Below are positions 48,228 through 61,470 of a stretch of 64,000 nucleotides of DNA, one piece after another. Location: NCBI RefSeq assembly GCF_020520425.1, contig NC_079492.1, forward strand, positions 73,647,671 to 73,711,670. Reading direction: 5' to 3'. The notes under the pieces were generated by a model that ran no database searches, was not told the DNA's origin, and saw nothing but the letters and a program-made list of their open reading frames with translations. The first letter of the stretch is position 1, and every line of letters starts with the position of its first letter. The position numbers and the translations under genes are program-made. This DNA is from Spinacia oleracea (taxonomy: Eukaryota; Streptophyta; Magnoliopsida; Caryophyllales; Amaranthaceae).

Positions 48228-50191
48228 TCAACTAACCTCGGGAAAAAGCTCGGGATATTTCTTTCTCATTTCGTCCTCCGCTTCCCAAGTGGCTTCCTCA
48301 TATTCTTGATTAAACCACAACACTTTGACAATTTTCACATCTTTAGTACGCGTACTACGCACTTTGCTATCAAGGATTTTGACAGGTCTTTCCTCAAAGG
48401 TTAGACTTTGGTCTAATTCTATGGTCTCCGGTTGCAACACATGCGATTTATCCGGGATATATTTCCTTAACTGAGATACGTGGAACACATTATGCACTCT
48501 ATGCAAGTCCATAGGCAAGGCTAGTCTATAGGCTACCTTTCCGATTCTTTCTAAGATCTCATATGGGCCTATGTACTTAGGGCTTAACTTCCCTTTCTTT
48601 CCAAATCTCATGACACCTTTAATTGGTGACACTTTGAGCAACACTTTATCACCTATGTTGAACTCTTCATCCCTACGTTTCAAGTCTGCATAACTCTTTT
48701 GGCGATCTTGCGCCGCTTGAATCTTTGATTGGATGGTTCGGATTTGGTTCATGGTGTCCTCTATCATTTGAGGTCCCAACACTATGGTTTCACTAATATC
48801 GTCCCAACAAAGTGGACTTCTACACTTTCGTCCATACAAAGCCTCAAATGGTGCCATTCCAATGCTAGCATGATAGCTATTGTTATAGGAAAACTCAATC
48901 AAATCTAGGCTATCTTCCCAATTTCCTTGGAAATCAATAACGCATGCCCGAAGCATGTCCTCAGGGTTTGGATAGTCCTTTCAGTTTGTCCATCCGTGGC
49001 TGGGTGGAAGGCTGTACTCATTTTCAATGTCGTACCAAAGCTCTTCTGCACACTTTTCTAGAAATTCGAAAGAAACCTTGAATCCCTATCTGATACGATA
49101 TCCTTAGGAACTCCATGTAACCTCACAACATTCTTAATGTAGGCTTTAGCAAGTTGTTCCATTTTCCAGGTTTCCTTCATTGGTATAAGCACTGCTGACT
49201 TAGTCAACCTATCTACCACAACCCAAATTGTATCATTCCCAGTCTTTGACTTAGGTAAACAAGTGACGAAGTCCATAGAAATACAGTCCCATTTCCAGCT
49301 TGGAATCTCTAAAGGTTGGACCTTCCCTTGAGGTTTCCTATGCTCAATCTTAACTTTCTGACAAGTCAGACATCTAGCCATAAATTCAGCCACTTCGTTC
49401 TTCATCCTTGGCCACCAATAGACCTTTTTCAAGTCCTTATACAACTTGTCACCACCTGGGTGCACAGAATATGGCGTGTTATGCCCTTCTTTCATCAATT
49501 TCTCCTTCAATTCTCCACACTTTTGAGGCACGCACCACCTGCCTTTGTACCTCAAACTTCCATCATCATGGATTCGGAAATCTAACTCCTTACCTTGCGA
49601 AATCTTTTCCTTGATTCGCTCCAACTTTACATCACCTGCCCGATTCTCCTTAATCTCATCAAATATCGACGGCTGGATGGTTAAGGCATTCATTATTCCC
49701 ACAAGGCTTTCACCACTTACTATTTCAAGGTTCAAACGCTGCATGTCCTTACACAGCTCGTTAGCAACTACTAACGCATTAACACTATGACTTGATTTCC
49801 TACTCAAGGCATCCGCAACTACATTGGCTTTTCCCTCATGGTACTGGATTTCCAAATCATAGTCCTTAATTAACTCCAACCACCTTCGTTGGCGCATATT
49901 CAAATCCTTCTGTGTGAAGATGTACGTACTGCAACTCTTGTGGTCCGTAAATATCCTACACTTCACACCATACAGATAGTGTCCCCATATCTTCAATGCA
50001 AACACTATAGCAGCCAACTCTAAATCATGGGTAGGGTAATTGGATTCATATGGCTTCAATTGCCTTGATGCATACGCAATAACCTTCCCGTTCTGCATCA
50101 ATACACAACCTAAACATTTCTTAGAGGCATTACTATACACATCGTATGCACCACTCTCATCTGGTAAGGTTAATACTGGCGCGGTTGTCAA
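48228..50191 (-). pseudogene. Chromovirus pol, second part: RNase H, integrase, chromodomain
   Basis: RNase H covers about 50191-49800; its first catalytic Asp (usual TDAS) is Asn in [26 protein letters not shown] and DALSRK follow as usual. Integrase has the HHCC finger ([20 protein letters not shown]), the first Asp in WDCISMDFV and the second in [13 protein letters not shown]-to-TAG stop follows SNF near 49058, and a one-base loss near 48957 shifts the frame after GQTERTIQTL, which holds the catalytic Glu. The chromodomain is VKVLWFNQEYEEATWEAEDE at the very end (48260-48310). It targets insertion to heterochromatin in related elements. Confidence 0.88.
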
Positions 50192-50217
50192 TCGCGTCTT
50201 TAAGGCTTGGAATGCTT

Positions 50218-50222
50218 CCTCA
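50218..50222. repeat. Copia target-site duplication CCTCA (left)
   Basis: It matches CCTCA at 60511-60515. With the element removed the chromovirus frame reads on from SDQCE to [10 protein letters not shown]. Confidence 0.9.
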
Positions 50223-51620
50223 TGTGAGGTTATGATACATATGACAATTCATAAATCATGCGGAAAAAACCATAAAGCCAGGAAAGCATATTATTTACAC
50301 ATAATCATTTAGCATAGTTCAGATGCATACTCTTTGTTGCGTGCCTTCCCTAGCTGCGCCCGAACCGAACAAGAACAAGTCTTTAGGACCCAAGTGTCGT
50401 CCCTCCGTAGATAGTCCACAGCACGTCCGGATCCGCCTTAAGATTGACCAACTAGAATCGCCCTTAAGGTACTCTGAATTTTCGGCTAGTATAGGCAATG
50501 GTATGACTGAATTTTTGCTCTCAAAAATCACTTTGAATACTTGAATACTCTATGCAAAATAATGACCCTAGGCCTTTATTTATAGAGGTATGGAAAGGGA
50601 ATCGTAATCCTATTAGGATACGAATTAATTAAACTAGAATCCTAATATAATTCTTATTTAATTAATTCATCCTTTTAGGTTTAGGAATTTAATCATTAGT
50701 TGAAACCTGATTGCTTTAGGATTCGTATAGCACACAAACACACACGCACGCACAGCAGCCCACGAGGGGCGACATGCGCGCGCGCGTGCAGCCCGCGAGC
50801 TCGCAGGCCACTGCCGCAAGCCCACACGCTGCCGTAGCCTTGGCGCGCGCTGGGCCTGCCTTGCGGTGGGCCTGGCGCAGCCTTGGCTGGTGCGTTTGTG
50901 GCGCGCTGGCTTGCTGGGCGATGGCCCGGCTTCGTGCTGGGCCTTCGTCTGGCAGGCCTCGTCCGATGCTAATTCGTACGATACGCTTCCGATTAATTTC
51001 CCGATTCCGGAATTCATTTCTGATACGAACAATATTCAATATTTCCGATTCCGGAATCAATTTCCGTTTCGAACAAATATTTAATATTTCCGTTTCCGGA
51101 ATTATTTTCCGATTCCGATAATATTTCCGATTCTGACAATATTTCCGTTTCCGGCAATATTTCCGATTCCGGCAATATTTCCATTTCCGATAATATTTTC
51201 CGATACGTACCATGTTTCCGTTTCCGGCAACATCTACGACTTGGATAATATTTATATTTCCGATACGATCCATATTTCCGTTTCCGGCAATATCATCGTT
51301 TCCGGAGTATTCATTTCTTGCCTGTGACGATCTCAGCTCCCACTGAAACCAAGATCCGTCGATTCCGAATATCCATAGATGGAGTATTTAATGCCATTAA
51401 ATACTTGATCCGTTTACGTACTATTTGTGTGACCCTACGGGTTCAGTCAAGAGTAAGCTGTGGATTAATATCATTAATTCCACTTGAACTGAAGCGGCCT
51501 CTAGCTAGGCATTCAGCTCACTTGATCTCACCGAATTATTAACTTGTTAATTAATACTGAACCGTATTTATTAGACTTAACATTGAATGCATACTTGGAC
51601 CAAGGACATTATTTCCTTCA
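50223..51620 (-). repeat. 3' LTR of the Copia element
   Basis: TGTGAGGTTATG... to ...TTATTTCCTTCA on the plus strand. A TATA box on the minus strand (tatttata, 50578-50585), a GC-rich block (50740-50970) and a CGGAAATATT repeat region (51000-51300) are shared with the other LTRs. Confidence 0.92.
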
Positions 51621-53896
51621 GTCTCCCACTTGTCCTTAGGGACAAGTGTGCATTTCCTAATTCCCTTGTCGCTCGATGCTTGCTCTTGAACATAAGGTAA
51701 GAGTTGTCATCCTTATTATGTCCATAGGTGTTTCTCGGTTTCAGAGTTCAACTGATCAAATAAACAGATAATCATAGCCTATGATTCATCCGAGCACGGC
51801 CATGCATTTCACAGTTTCTAGCTCTCCGAGTGGCCTTGTACAACTTTTAAGCATCTCATCCCGATTTATGGGAGGACAATCCCAATCTTGCGATCTTGAG
51901 ATTAGACTTCGTTTGATAGGTGATTACCTGAGCGTTGCCTTTATAGCCTCCTTTTACGGTGCGACGGTTGGTCAACGTCAAAGCAACCAGTTCTCAAACA
52001 AGTAATCTCAAATCACTCAGGTATTGAGGATTTAGTGTCTAATAATTTTAATGAAATTTACTTATGACAGATTTTCATCTCTTACAGTAAAGTTTCTTAG
52101 GTCTTGTCCGATACTAGTCTTCCCAAAGTAAGTATCTATGCAAATGATTATGACATTGCCATGTCCACATAGTTCAAGAAACAGAACTAGTAGTCATCTT
52201 GCATTCTAATCGTCTAACGTTTTCTATGCGTCCAATTTTATAGAAAACTCCGACTAGGGACCATTTTCAACCTTTGACATTCAAGTTCACTTGATAGACA
52301 TTTCTTAGTCACAGGACTGGTCCTGACAGTCTATCTAGAATATATCGTCAAATTGAAGGGACTCATCATTTAATACTAAACCAAGATTAAATGGAATATG
52401 AAAATTCATTTCATATATGATAAATGTTCAACCCCAATGTTTTACAACCATGGGCCTCGAACCCATCTTTAAAGCATTTCATGGAATTCAAAGCTATGCT
52501 TGATTTCCAGTGCTACAATGTGAGTGTTTCTTTCTCACTTGTTGCATAGGTTTAGTTATCATGCTTTGCCAATCTTAATATCTTTTTCATCGAATGATAT
52601 TCGAGATAGGATGATAAGATCTTTTGAGTTTGTTTATTATGTGATCTAGTCTTTCTTACTTCGATAGTGGTTCTACGCATTTTGCAATGAAGAGCCATCA
52701 AGTTAGCAGACATGTGATCCACCAAAGTTCAATGAAGAACTCATTAATATAAACAACTCTGTTTTATTGCTTCTTAGGCAATAAGTACTTTTACTTCAAC
52801 TGTTTAGGTTGCTAGTGATGCTTTGTTTGGGTTTACTTATCCAAGCAGTTCACAGACATGTGGAAGACTTTCCAGCTGTATCTTAGAACATAGAAATTAA
52901 TATTTTAATTTCCCACGCAACAACTCATGGTCTCCAACCCATGTTGCCATTTCAAAACACGATGCTCTATAGCTCGTCCTTATCAATGGTTAACTCCAAG
53001 GGAATCTTGCTTGATCCTTTGCCAGTGTTTATGGGTGTAGCATCAATATTTAGCATATCTTTATTTCCTTGAATCAAGAACTATTCCTATGTACCTTTTC
53101 AAGTACCATAAGTATTCTTGATCTCAATCTAGTTGATCTTCACTTAGATCAATAGAGATTGGTATATGTTCGTCATGCCTAAAGTCATACGATACGTTTT
53201 TGGCGATCCTCATATTATATCATACATGATAAATTCTTTTGCAGAATAATTCCCAATTGAATTCTATTCATGTAACTTTAGCTTATCTAGTTTCAGTAGA
53301 TACTAAATTCAGCTAAATTCTTTGACATATAATATAGGTTAAGAATCTCATTTAGACTCTTTGATGTTTAACTTAGTAAATGCTTATACATAGTTCAAAC
53401 ATCCTTTACTTAGATTTATTCACATGGGTTAAATATCTCTAATGGAGACTTTCGTGTTTGATTTAGTAAATGCCATTACTTAATCCAAAACAATATCATA
53501 AGATCTTTGTAAATAGATCTTAATACCCAGTATGTACTAAGTTTCGCCATGGTCCATCATTGATGAATAATTTCAAATCTAAGTCATTAGCATTTGAATG
53601 TTATTTCACAATAGAGAGATATGTGTGTAATACACATAGGACCAATTAAGTTTTAAGTACTCCCACTAAACTTCTTATATATCTATAAGAATCATGTATA
53701 TTTTATGAAACTAAAATACTTATTAGCTTCATTAAAATATAATTCCAATTCCCAATTGCTTGCTTAAATCAGTACTTAGATTTTATAAGCTAGCTTTCTC
53801 TTTCAAGTATTTATTTGGATCCACAAATCCTATGACATACCATGTACATAGTTTATTCCAACATTTGATTGAGGAATACGTTTTGTCATCCAATTG
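51621..53896 (-). other. Copia 3' internal region, non-coding
   Basis: Bases 51621-52640 match 1-1011 in reverse complement. The remainder is AT-rich with no domain I can recognise. Confidence 0.6.
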
Positions 53897-54169
53897 CTAT
53901 ATGTACCAATATGCAATCATTGCTTGAATTATAGACTTGACCATTACGATTATGCATGAGGTTTCAACACAATTCACACCATGAATTTGCTTGTAACCTT
54001 TAGCAACTAATCTAGCTTTGTGTCTGAACACAATTCCATGTTTGATGGTTTTTATCCTTAAAACAAACTTGCAACCAATAGGTGTGAAACTATTCTTGCA
54101 AATCAACAAAATTTCAATTTTGTCATCAAAACATTGTGTATGTTTTATGGCCTTTAACCAATTAAACAT
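53897..54169 (-). pseudogene. Copia reverse transcriptase remnant
   Basis: One open stretch reads CKFVLRIKTIKHGIVFRHKA and RLVAKGYKQIHGVNCVETS, the conserved Copia RT start (usually W..K.K....G...R.KARLVAKG..Q..G.D..ETF). It is broken on both sides and lacks the YVDD active site. Confidence 0.75.
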
Positions 54170-57100
54170 ATAGTCTATATATGGCCTCTAACCATTTTAG
54201 GGAATCTATATTTCGTCATAGCTTTCTTACAAGTCACAAACTCATTAATCTATATGATAATAGTTTGACTGCAAGTTGTAGGTTTCTTCACTATTTAATA
54301 GAAGAATCTCATAGTTTCATTGACCTGATCTCTATGTTTCTTCACTATCTAATAGAAGAATCTCATAGTTTCAGTGACTTGAATTCTATGCCTACTTGGG
54401 TATAGAACATCAAACAATAGAATATCAACATGCACTTTGAGAGTCCTTTGAATATTCTATTCTCTTTGAAGCACTTGTAAAGTCTTCTAAGAGATGTCTA
54501 TTCTTTAAAGCCACTTCTAAAGTCCTTAAAGAATAAGTTCGGATTTTCTGAAGCACTTCGAAAAGCCTCCGGAATGTCCGTTTATGTTTGTTGTTCGCCT
54601 CGAAAACTTTCGAGGTCTATTTTCTCCCACTTGTCATTTTGGAAACGAATTTCCAAAAGGACATTATTTCGAGCAAACAAACATTATGTTCTCAAAAATT
54701 CGTGGTAGAAACAATACCCTTGTGTTTCATTTGAATAAATCATAATGAAACATATATCTATACGTGAGCCTTAGTTTGTCGAATGACAAACACTAAGCTC
54801 CCACTGAGTTTTGCAACTCTCTAGATATATTTTATGAAAAGTTATTCTGAAATTACTTTTCAATAGCTTTGACGAATTTGGTTTAGTTTGGTGGTAGTTG
54901 AGCATTTTGTTTTAGAAATTATAGGAAAAGTCTTTATGATCCATCATTGATCGAATCAAGTACTAATTGACTTCGATTATTCCAACTAAGATATGCCATA
55001 TCTTATGGACCTAGATTGTGAAATTACAACACACCCAATCATTGATGATCATATTTGGTCTCAAGTAATCATCAACATGATCTAACCTAGATCTTTATGA
55101 TTTCTTGCCAAGTGGATTTTATACTTCTGAATCTTTGAACTAGCCAAACAGATTCAACTTATATCACATTTGAGTAAATAAACCTATATTCACTCAAATC
55201 CATGTGAAATAATAAAGTCATAAAATCTTTCTTTAGCTTTGAACTCTATTGTCTAGGCGTTCTAACAATAGTTCATATCTTTTGTTACTTTCAACAAGTA
55301 AGACTAGTTGTCTTAAAATGATCTAGAAATCAATCAACTTTCAAAAGTCCATCAAAATAGAGCTTATGAATGTTAACTTGTTGATATGGTCTAAGCAACA
55401 ATGCCAAAGATTAGTGGAACTCAAATCAAGGGGTTGATTTGAACCTAGTAAAGTTCTTTAAAGAGTTGTTTGTTTTAATCAAACATATTGACTCAACCTG
55501 TAATTGACCATTTCATTCAAATAAACAAACAAACATTGTTTTTGTTTTTCTTGAATGTGAGTCTTTCTGTGTTTGAAGCAGAAATTTAGGTATGCTGATT
55601 ATGGAACAAAATAGCCATTAAGTTCCAGCCTTTGAAAGGACTTAAAACAAACTTAGATGACCCTACAATTAATGTAGCAATGCCATGCTTCATTTCCCAC
55701 TTGTAGGTCATTAGTGTATCCTAGCTTCCATTGTTTGAGTTATTACCGAAGTAAGAACCTCAAGCGGTATATGATACCAAGGAAGTTTGATTGCTAGGTC
55801 ACTTCTCTTTAAACATAAACTTATAGGTAGAAACGGAATCGTAAATTCCTTTCATTTGTTCCTCGTTTTCCTATTTCTTGTACCCTTTCTTATAGTCTTA
55901 AGAATTGAATTCTTTAGTGTTGACTTTTATACTTTGTTAGACATGTCCAATGTCACCCCAACAAGGTTCTTACCATTTAATTTATGTTGAATATTAAGTT
56001 TCAACTAGATGATCTTACCAGAAGCTTCTAAAGTTCTCTAAGCATCGATCTATTCGAATGTCTAGGGACTAGACTCATTCGAGAATTAAATGGACAAAGA
56101 TATTAGTTGTTAACCATTGGTAAAGCTGAGCGTATTAAACTCAATGCTTTATGATCTCAAAACTACAGTGTATTTTGAATTCACAAGCACCAATTGGTTT
56201 GCCATTCGACTTTGATGTTCGAAAACAACCATAAAAGTCGCTATAAGAAACGTACATTTTAAATTGCTCACTTTCTCTCATTTCCGTGAATCGCTCTTGG
56301 ATTCACTACCAATCGAGGAAATTTACTGTTACCTTTCTAAAAGGATTTATTGCAGTGCAAGATATTTAATTATAAACAATAATTAAAACATACATTGAAG
56401 CATGCAAAGTCTAAACATTTATCATGAATAATAACTTGAAAATGAAAGCAATCATGCAATTTAAACAAGTTATTACATTTTATTCGAATTTATTGTTCCG
56501 GCAGGTGTGAATAAAATGATTCCAAGATCCTAAAATCATTGAAGAATTAAGCACAGTTTGTCGACTCAATTCTAAAACATCTTAGGTAAGCAAAAACCTT
56601 TTGCTAATAGTCTAGAAACTATTCTTGGTTGATAGGCACGTCTAAGAACTTATTAGGTAAACCTATCGATTTTGCCACGACATAAAAGGACTCCTTACTT
56701 ATATCGTTGAGTTTCACCAAAACTAACATGTACTCACAATTATTTGTGTACCTTGCCCCTTTAGGACCAATAAGTAACACCTCGCTGAGCGAAAACTATT
56801 ACTAGATTGATGTAAAGGATATCCAAGCAAGTGTATATTTTGGCATGGCACCTTTTAACTCAATTTTTAAGTTTGGAACATAAGGCTCTTACTATGTTGG
56901 TTAGATTTTAAGTGAACTAAAATCCTTAATCATGCAACATAATCAAGCTTTGATCTCATGCATTTTAAGACATATTTAAAAGCAATAAATAACTTAAAAT
57001 ATGCATAAGATAAATGTGATCTAGTATGGCCCGACTTCATCTTGAAGCTTTAACTTCAATGTCCGTCTTGAAAATCTCCGTGGGAGGCACCATTTTCTTC

Positions 57101-57790
57101 AAATAGGATAAGCTATAATTAAAACTAATTACAACTATTTGATGGTACGCAGACCATATTTGAATTGAAAAACAACTTTGGTACTTTAGACCAATTACAT
57201 TCAAATTAATGGTACGCAGACCATATTTTCTATCCTATTTGGGCCATACTAGTCACTTCATAACCTGCAAAACAGTACATATACAATATATACCATTCAC
57301 CCATTCATTATCATGAATGGCCCACATAGCTGGTTAGTAAAACACATCATGCATCACGTAAATATTTGCAGCAATTAATCAAGGGCACCAATAATCTACC
57401 AATTATTCAGTCCTTATTAATTCTAATCAAGTTGTTTTAACCTTAAGGTTTTGTAGACCTAATCAAGAGTTTATGACTAAAAAGGGCTCCCACTTAAACC
57501 AATAAATTCATATGCTTTACTAATTTTAAACATAAAAATGTATTTCTAGTCTAACCGGAAACATACAAATTTAATTAAAATTTAAAGCTCATATAAATTT
57601 ATAATTGAATCCATAAATTTAATTTAATTTAATTTCAGTCGTATTTAAATTAATTCATGATTTTAATTTTAGTAAAATAATTAGAATAAATAAAATTTAT
57701 TATAATTACAATATTCAAAATTAAAATCCAAGAAAATAATTTAAATTATTAATTTTAAAATTAATTAAAATTACGTAAACTGAAAATTTC
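54170..57790 (-). other. Copia interior, decayed
   Basis: About 3.6 kb of AT-rich sequence where gag and the rest of pol should be. All six frames are closed by stops every few dozen codons. TGTAGTCACTTG-type stretches and GGTACGCAGACCATATTT repeated at 57144 and 57212 are visible, but no domain. Confidence 0.5.
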
Positions 57791-57829
57791 AAATTAAAAT
57801 TTCAAAACGATCTAATCGCAACGCAACAA

Positions 57830-58370
57830 TCCCACGCAACGCACGCCCATGGGCCACACGCACACAACCATCGCTGGCCATGTGCGCGCAGCCCATGCGC
57901 TGCGTCGCATCGCTGCTGCTGCTCTCCTTCGCAAGGCATCACGCGAGCTGGTGCTCGCTGCGCGCGCCAGCACTCGATGCACGCGAGCCATCGCTCGCTG
58001 CGCTCGCTCGCCAGCGCTCGCTTCATGCGAGCCAGCGCTCGCTGCGCGAGGCATCGACGCTGGGCGTAGCACTCGTGGCACGCGAGCTTGCGCTCGCTGC
58101 GCGCGAGGCTCCGCACGCTTGTGCGAGGCAGTGCGCGCTGTGGCGCAGCTCGCTTGCTGCCCACACGCGACTGCTGTGCCTTGCTTTCGCCCTCGCCCAT
58201 TCGTCCATCGCTCACAGCCCACGACACAAGGCAGGGCTGCTGCCTTGTGCTCGTGCACCATGGCCTTGGTCATTGCATTCGTGCCGCATGGGCGACGAGC
58301 TCCCTTGCTCGTCGTCACATGCCCGCACTATACAACACCCCTTAAGGGTAACACGTAGCGTCCATTGCTT
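57830..58370 (-). other. GC-rich block in the Copia 5' leader
   Basis: Very GC-rich sequence built on GCTCGCTGCGCGCG and CACGCGAGC words, sharply bounded by AT-rich DNA. The long reading frames found here in several phases are composition artefacts. Confidence 0.7.
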
Positions 58371-59111
58371 TGTGCGTGCAAGTTATATGAGCGAATCGCA
58401 TAAAATTTAAAAAATTTATATTTAAAATTAATGACAAATTAATAAATAATATTAATTTCATAATTTTAGGGCGAAAAAATCGAAAATTTATTATTCAATT
58501 GATTTCCGATTAACATGGATTCAAGTCTAGGTCATAAAAATTTAAAATTTAACATAAATTTACAATTTTTATGGTGGTTTTTAATCATAGGTATCTAATT
58601 AAATTATAATTAATTATGAAAATCAAATTAATTCTAAATTATTCTAATTTTCAACAAATTAATCATAATTACAAATTAGATTGCATAATTAACAAGGCTA
58701 GGCATTCAAACTTGTTAAACATATACAGTAGGTCAATCAAAAATTCAAGATTTATCAACAAGAATTGCAAATATTTAATTTAACATCTTAAATTTACGAA
58801 ATTTTGCATTCGAAAAACTAAAACCTCCGAAAAGTCATAGTTAGGCTTCGAATTTGAGAATTTGAGAAAATTTTTTTTGTCAAAATTTTAGAATGCTTTT
58901 TACATGCGGAATTGACACAAAAATCACTCGATTTGGATGAGTAACGAAGAAACTGCCGAAAAACTGCGTACGTATAATTAAATAAACGCAATTTGCAATT
59001 AATTAACAATTACGAAAATTAATCACCACTTTTAATTCTTGCAAATTTGTAATATTTAACCATGTTCATGCAATTTAGATTATGAAAATAATAAGAGGCT
59101 CGTGATACCAC
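58371..59111 (-). other. Copia 5' leader with primer-binding site
   Basis: AT-rich leader; the primer-binding site TGGTATCACGAGCC starts one base inside the 5' LTR. Confidence 0.65.
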
Positions 59112-60510
59112 TGTGAGGTTATGATACATATGACAATTCATAAATCATGCGGAAAAAACCATAAAGCCAGGAAAGCATATTATTTACACATAATCATTTA
59201 GCATAGTTTAGATGCATACTCTTTGTTGCGTGCCTTCCCTAGTTGCGCCTGAACCGAACAAGAACAAGTCTTTAGGACTCCAAGTGTCGTCCCTCCGTAG
59301 ATAGTCCACAGCACGTCCGGATCCGCCTTAAGATTGACCAACTAGAATCGCCCTTAAGGTACTCTGAATTTTCGGCTAGTATAGGCAATGGTATGACTGA
59401 ATTTTTGCTCTCAAAAATCACTTTTAATACTTGAATACTCTATGCAAAATAATGACCCTAGGCCTTTATTTATAGAGGTATGGAAAGGGAATCGTAATCC
59501 TATTAGGATACGAATTAATTAAACTAGAATCCTAATAGAATTCTTATTTAATTAATTCATCCTTTTAGGTTTAGGAATTTAATCATTAGTTGAAACCTGA
59601 TTGCTTTAGGATTCGTATAGCACACAAACACACACGCATGCACAGCAGCCCACGAGGGGCGCCATGCGCGCGCGCGCGCAGCCCGCGAGCTCGCAGGCCA
59701 CTGCCGCAAGCCCACACGCTGCCGTAGCCTTGGTGCGCGCTGGGCCTGCCTTGCGGTGGGCCTGGCGCAACCTTGGCTGGTGCGTTTGTGGCGCGCTGGC
59801 TTGCTGGGCGATGGCCCGGCTTCGTGCTGGGCCTTCGTCTGGCAGGCCTCGTCCGATGCTAATTCGTACGATACGCTTCCGATTAATTTCCCGATTCCGA
59901 AATTCATTTCCGATACGAACAATATTCAATATTTCCGATTCCGGAATGAATTTCCGTTTCGAACAAATATTTAATATTTCCGTTTCCGGAATTATTTTCC
60001 GATTCCGATAATATTTCCGATTCTGATAATATTTCCGTTTCCAGCAATATTTCCGATTCCGGCAATATTTCCATTTCCGATAATATTTTCCGATACGTAC
60101 CATGTTTCCGTTTCCGGCAACATCTACGACTTGGATAATATTTATATTTCCGATACGATCCATATTTCCGTTTCCGGCAATATCATCGTTTCCGGAGTAT
60201 TCATTTCTTGCCTGTGACGATCTCAGCTCCCACTGAAACCAAGATCCGTCGATTCCGAATATCCATAGATGGAGTATTTAATGCCATTAAATACTTGATC
60301 CGTTTACGTACTATTTGTGTGACCCTACGGGTTCAGTCAAGAGTAAGCTGTGGATTAATATCATTAATTCCACTTGAACTGAAGCGGCCTCTACCTAGGC
60401 ATTCAGCTCACTTGATCTCACTGAATTATTAACTTGTTAATTAATACTGAACCGCATTTATTAGACTTAACATTGAATGCATACTTGGACCAAGGGCATT
60501 ATTTCCTTCA
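59112..60510 (-). repeat. 5' LTR of the Copia element
   Basis: Same limits and internal layout as the LTR at 50223-51620; TATA box at 59467-59474 (minus strand). Differences from the other LTR are scattered single bases plus one 1-bp indel. Confidence 0.92.
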
Positions 60511-60515
60511 CCTCA
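60511..60515. repeat. Copia target-site duplication CCTCA (right)
   Basis: It pairs with 50218-50222. Confidence 0.9.
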
Positions 60516-61470
60516 CACTGGTCACTCCATTCAAACTTGGTTTCCTTCTTCATCAAGGTAGTCATGGGCTTGGCTATCCTAGAGAATTCTTGCACAAAGC
60601 GCCTATAGTTGCCAGCTAATCCCAGAAAACTACGAATGCCAGTCACACTCTTGGGTGTAAGCCATTCACTAACAGCTTTGATCTTAGTATGGTCAACTGC
60701 CACTCCTTCCTTTGACACAAAATGTCCCAAAAATGCAACTCTTTCCAACCAAAACTCACACTTTGAGAACTTGGCATACAACTGGTTATCTCTCAAGGTA
60801 CTCAACACCGATCTCAAGTGTTCCGCGTGATCTTCTTCACTCTTTAAATACACTAGGATGTCATCTATGAAAACCACTACAAACTTGTCCAAATATGCAT
60901 AGAATACACGGTTCATTAAGTCCATAAATATTGCAGGGGCATTGGTTAACCCAAAAGGCATAACAGTGAACTCATAATGTCCGTATCTAGTCCTGAATGC
61001 GGTCTTTGGTATGTCATGGTCAGCGATTCTCAATTGATGATAACCCGAACGCAAATCGATCTTTGAAAAGATTCCTGCTCCTTTTAGTTGGTCAAATAGG
61101 TCTTCTATCCTAGGTAATGGATATTTTTTCTTGATTGTGACCTTATTGAGCTCCCTGTAGTCTATACAGAGCCTCATACTTCCATCCTTTTTCTTCACAA
61201 ACAACACTGGTGCTCCCCAAGGTGATGCACTTGGCCTAATATAACCTTTCTCCAATAGATCCTCTAGTTGGCCTTTTAACTCATTCATTTCTGCTGGAGC
61301 CATTCGATAAGGTGCTTTTGAAATAGGGGCGGTTCCAGGCACTAAATCTATGGTAAAGTCGATAGGTCGATTGGGAGGCATCCCCGGGATCTCTTCTGGA
61401 AATACATCAAGGAATTCATTGACTACTGCAATATCCTCAGCTGATCCTTGATCACATGCTCTAGGTTCCT
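60516..61470 (-). pseudogene. Chromovirus pol, first part: reverse transcriptase
   Basis: The frame contains [19 protein letters not shown], then [40 protein letters not shown] and the active-site block [17 protein letters not shown]. It ends KFEWSDQCE at the Copia insertion, where it would pass into RNase H. A frameshift near 61455-61470 separates it from the protease part. The reverse transcriptase would copy the element RNA into DNA. Confidence 0.87.

Larger units (their letters stand above)
50223..60510 (-). mobile_element. Copia LTR retrotransposon, both LTRs, decayed interior
   Basis: Two LTRs of 1,398 and 1,399 bp differ at about 20 positions by eye (1.4%). The primer-binding site TGGTATCACGAGCC (minus strand, 59097-59110) resembles the initiator tRNA-Met complement with one extra base. 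The polypurine tract AAGTGGGAGAC lies at 51621-51631. The interior is about 7.5 kb but almost without reading frames; only one reverse transcriptase remnant is recognised. It must have been mobilised by a partner element. Confidence 0.9.

Noticed and set aside
50667..51273. 185-codon frame rich in RNRKYYRKRKY-type text (also at 59606-60163 and 1359-1664)
   Set aside because: It is the translation of the CGGAAATATT repeats of the Copia LTR, and recurs in each LTR with different breaks.
57802..58410. Long overlapping reading frames of 140-176 codons on both strands
   Set aside because: They are all in one GC-rich, word-repetitive block where stops are rare; the products are Ala/Arg/Ser-rich without domains.
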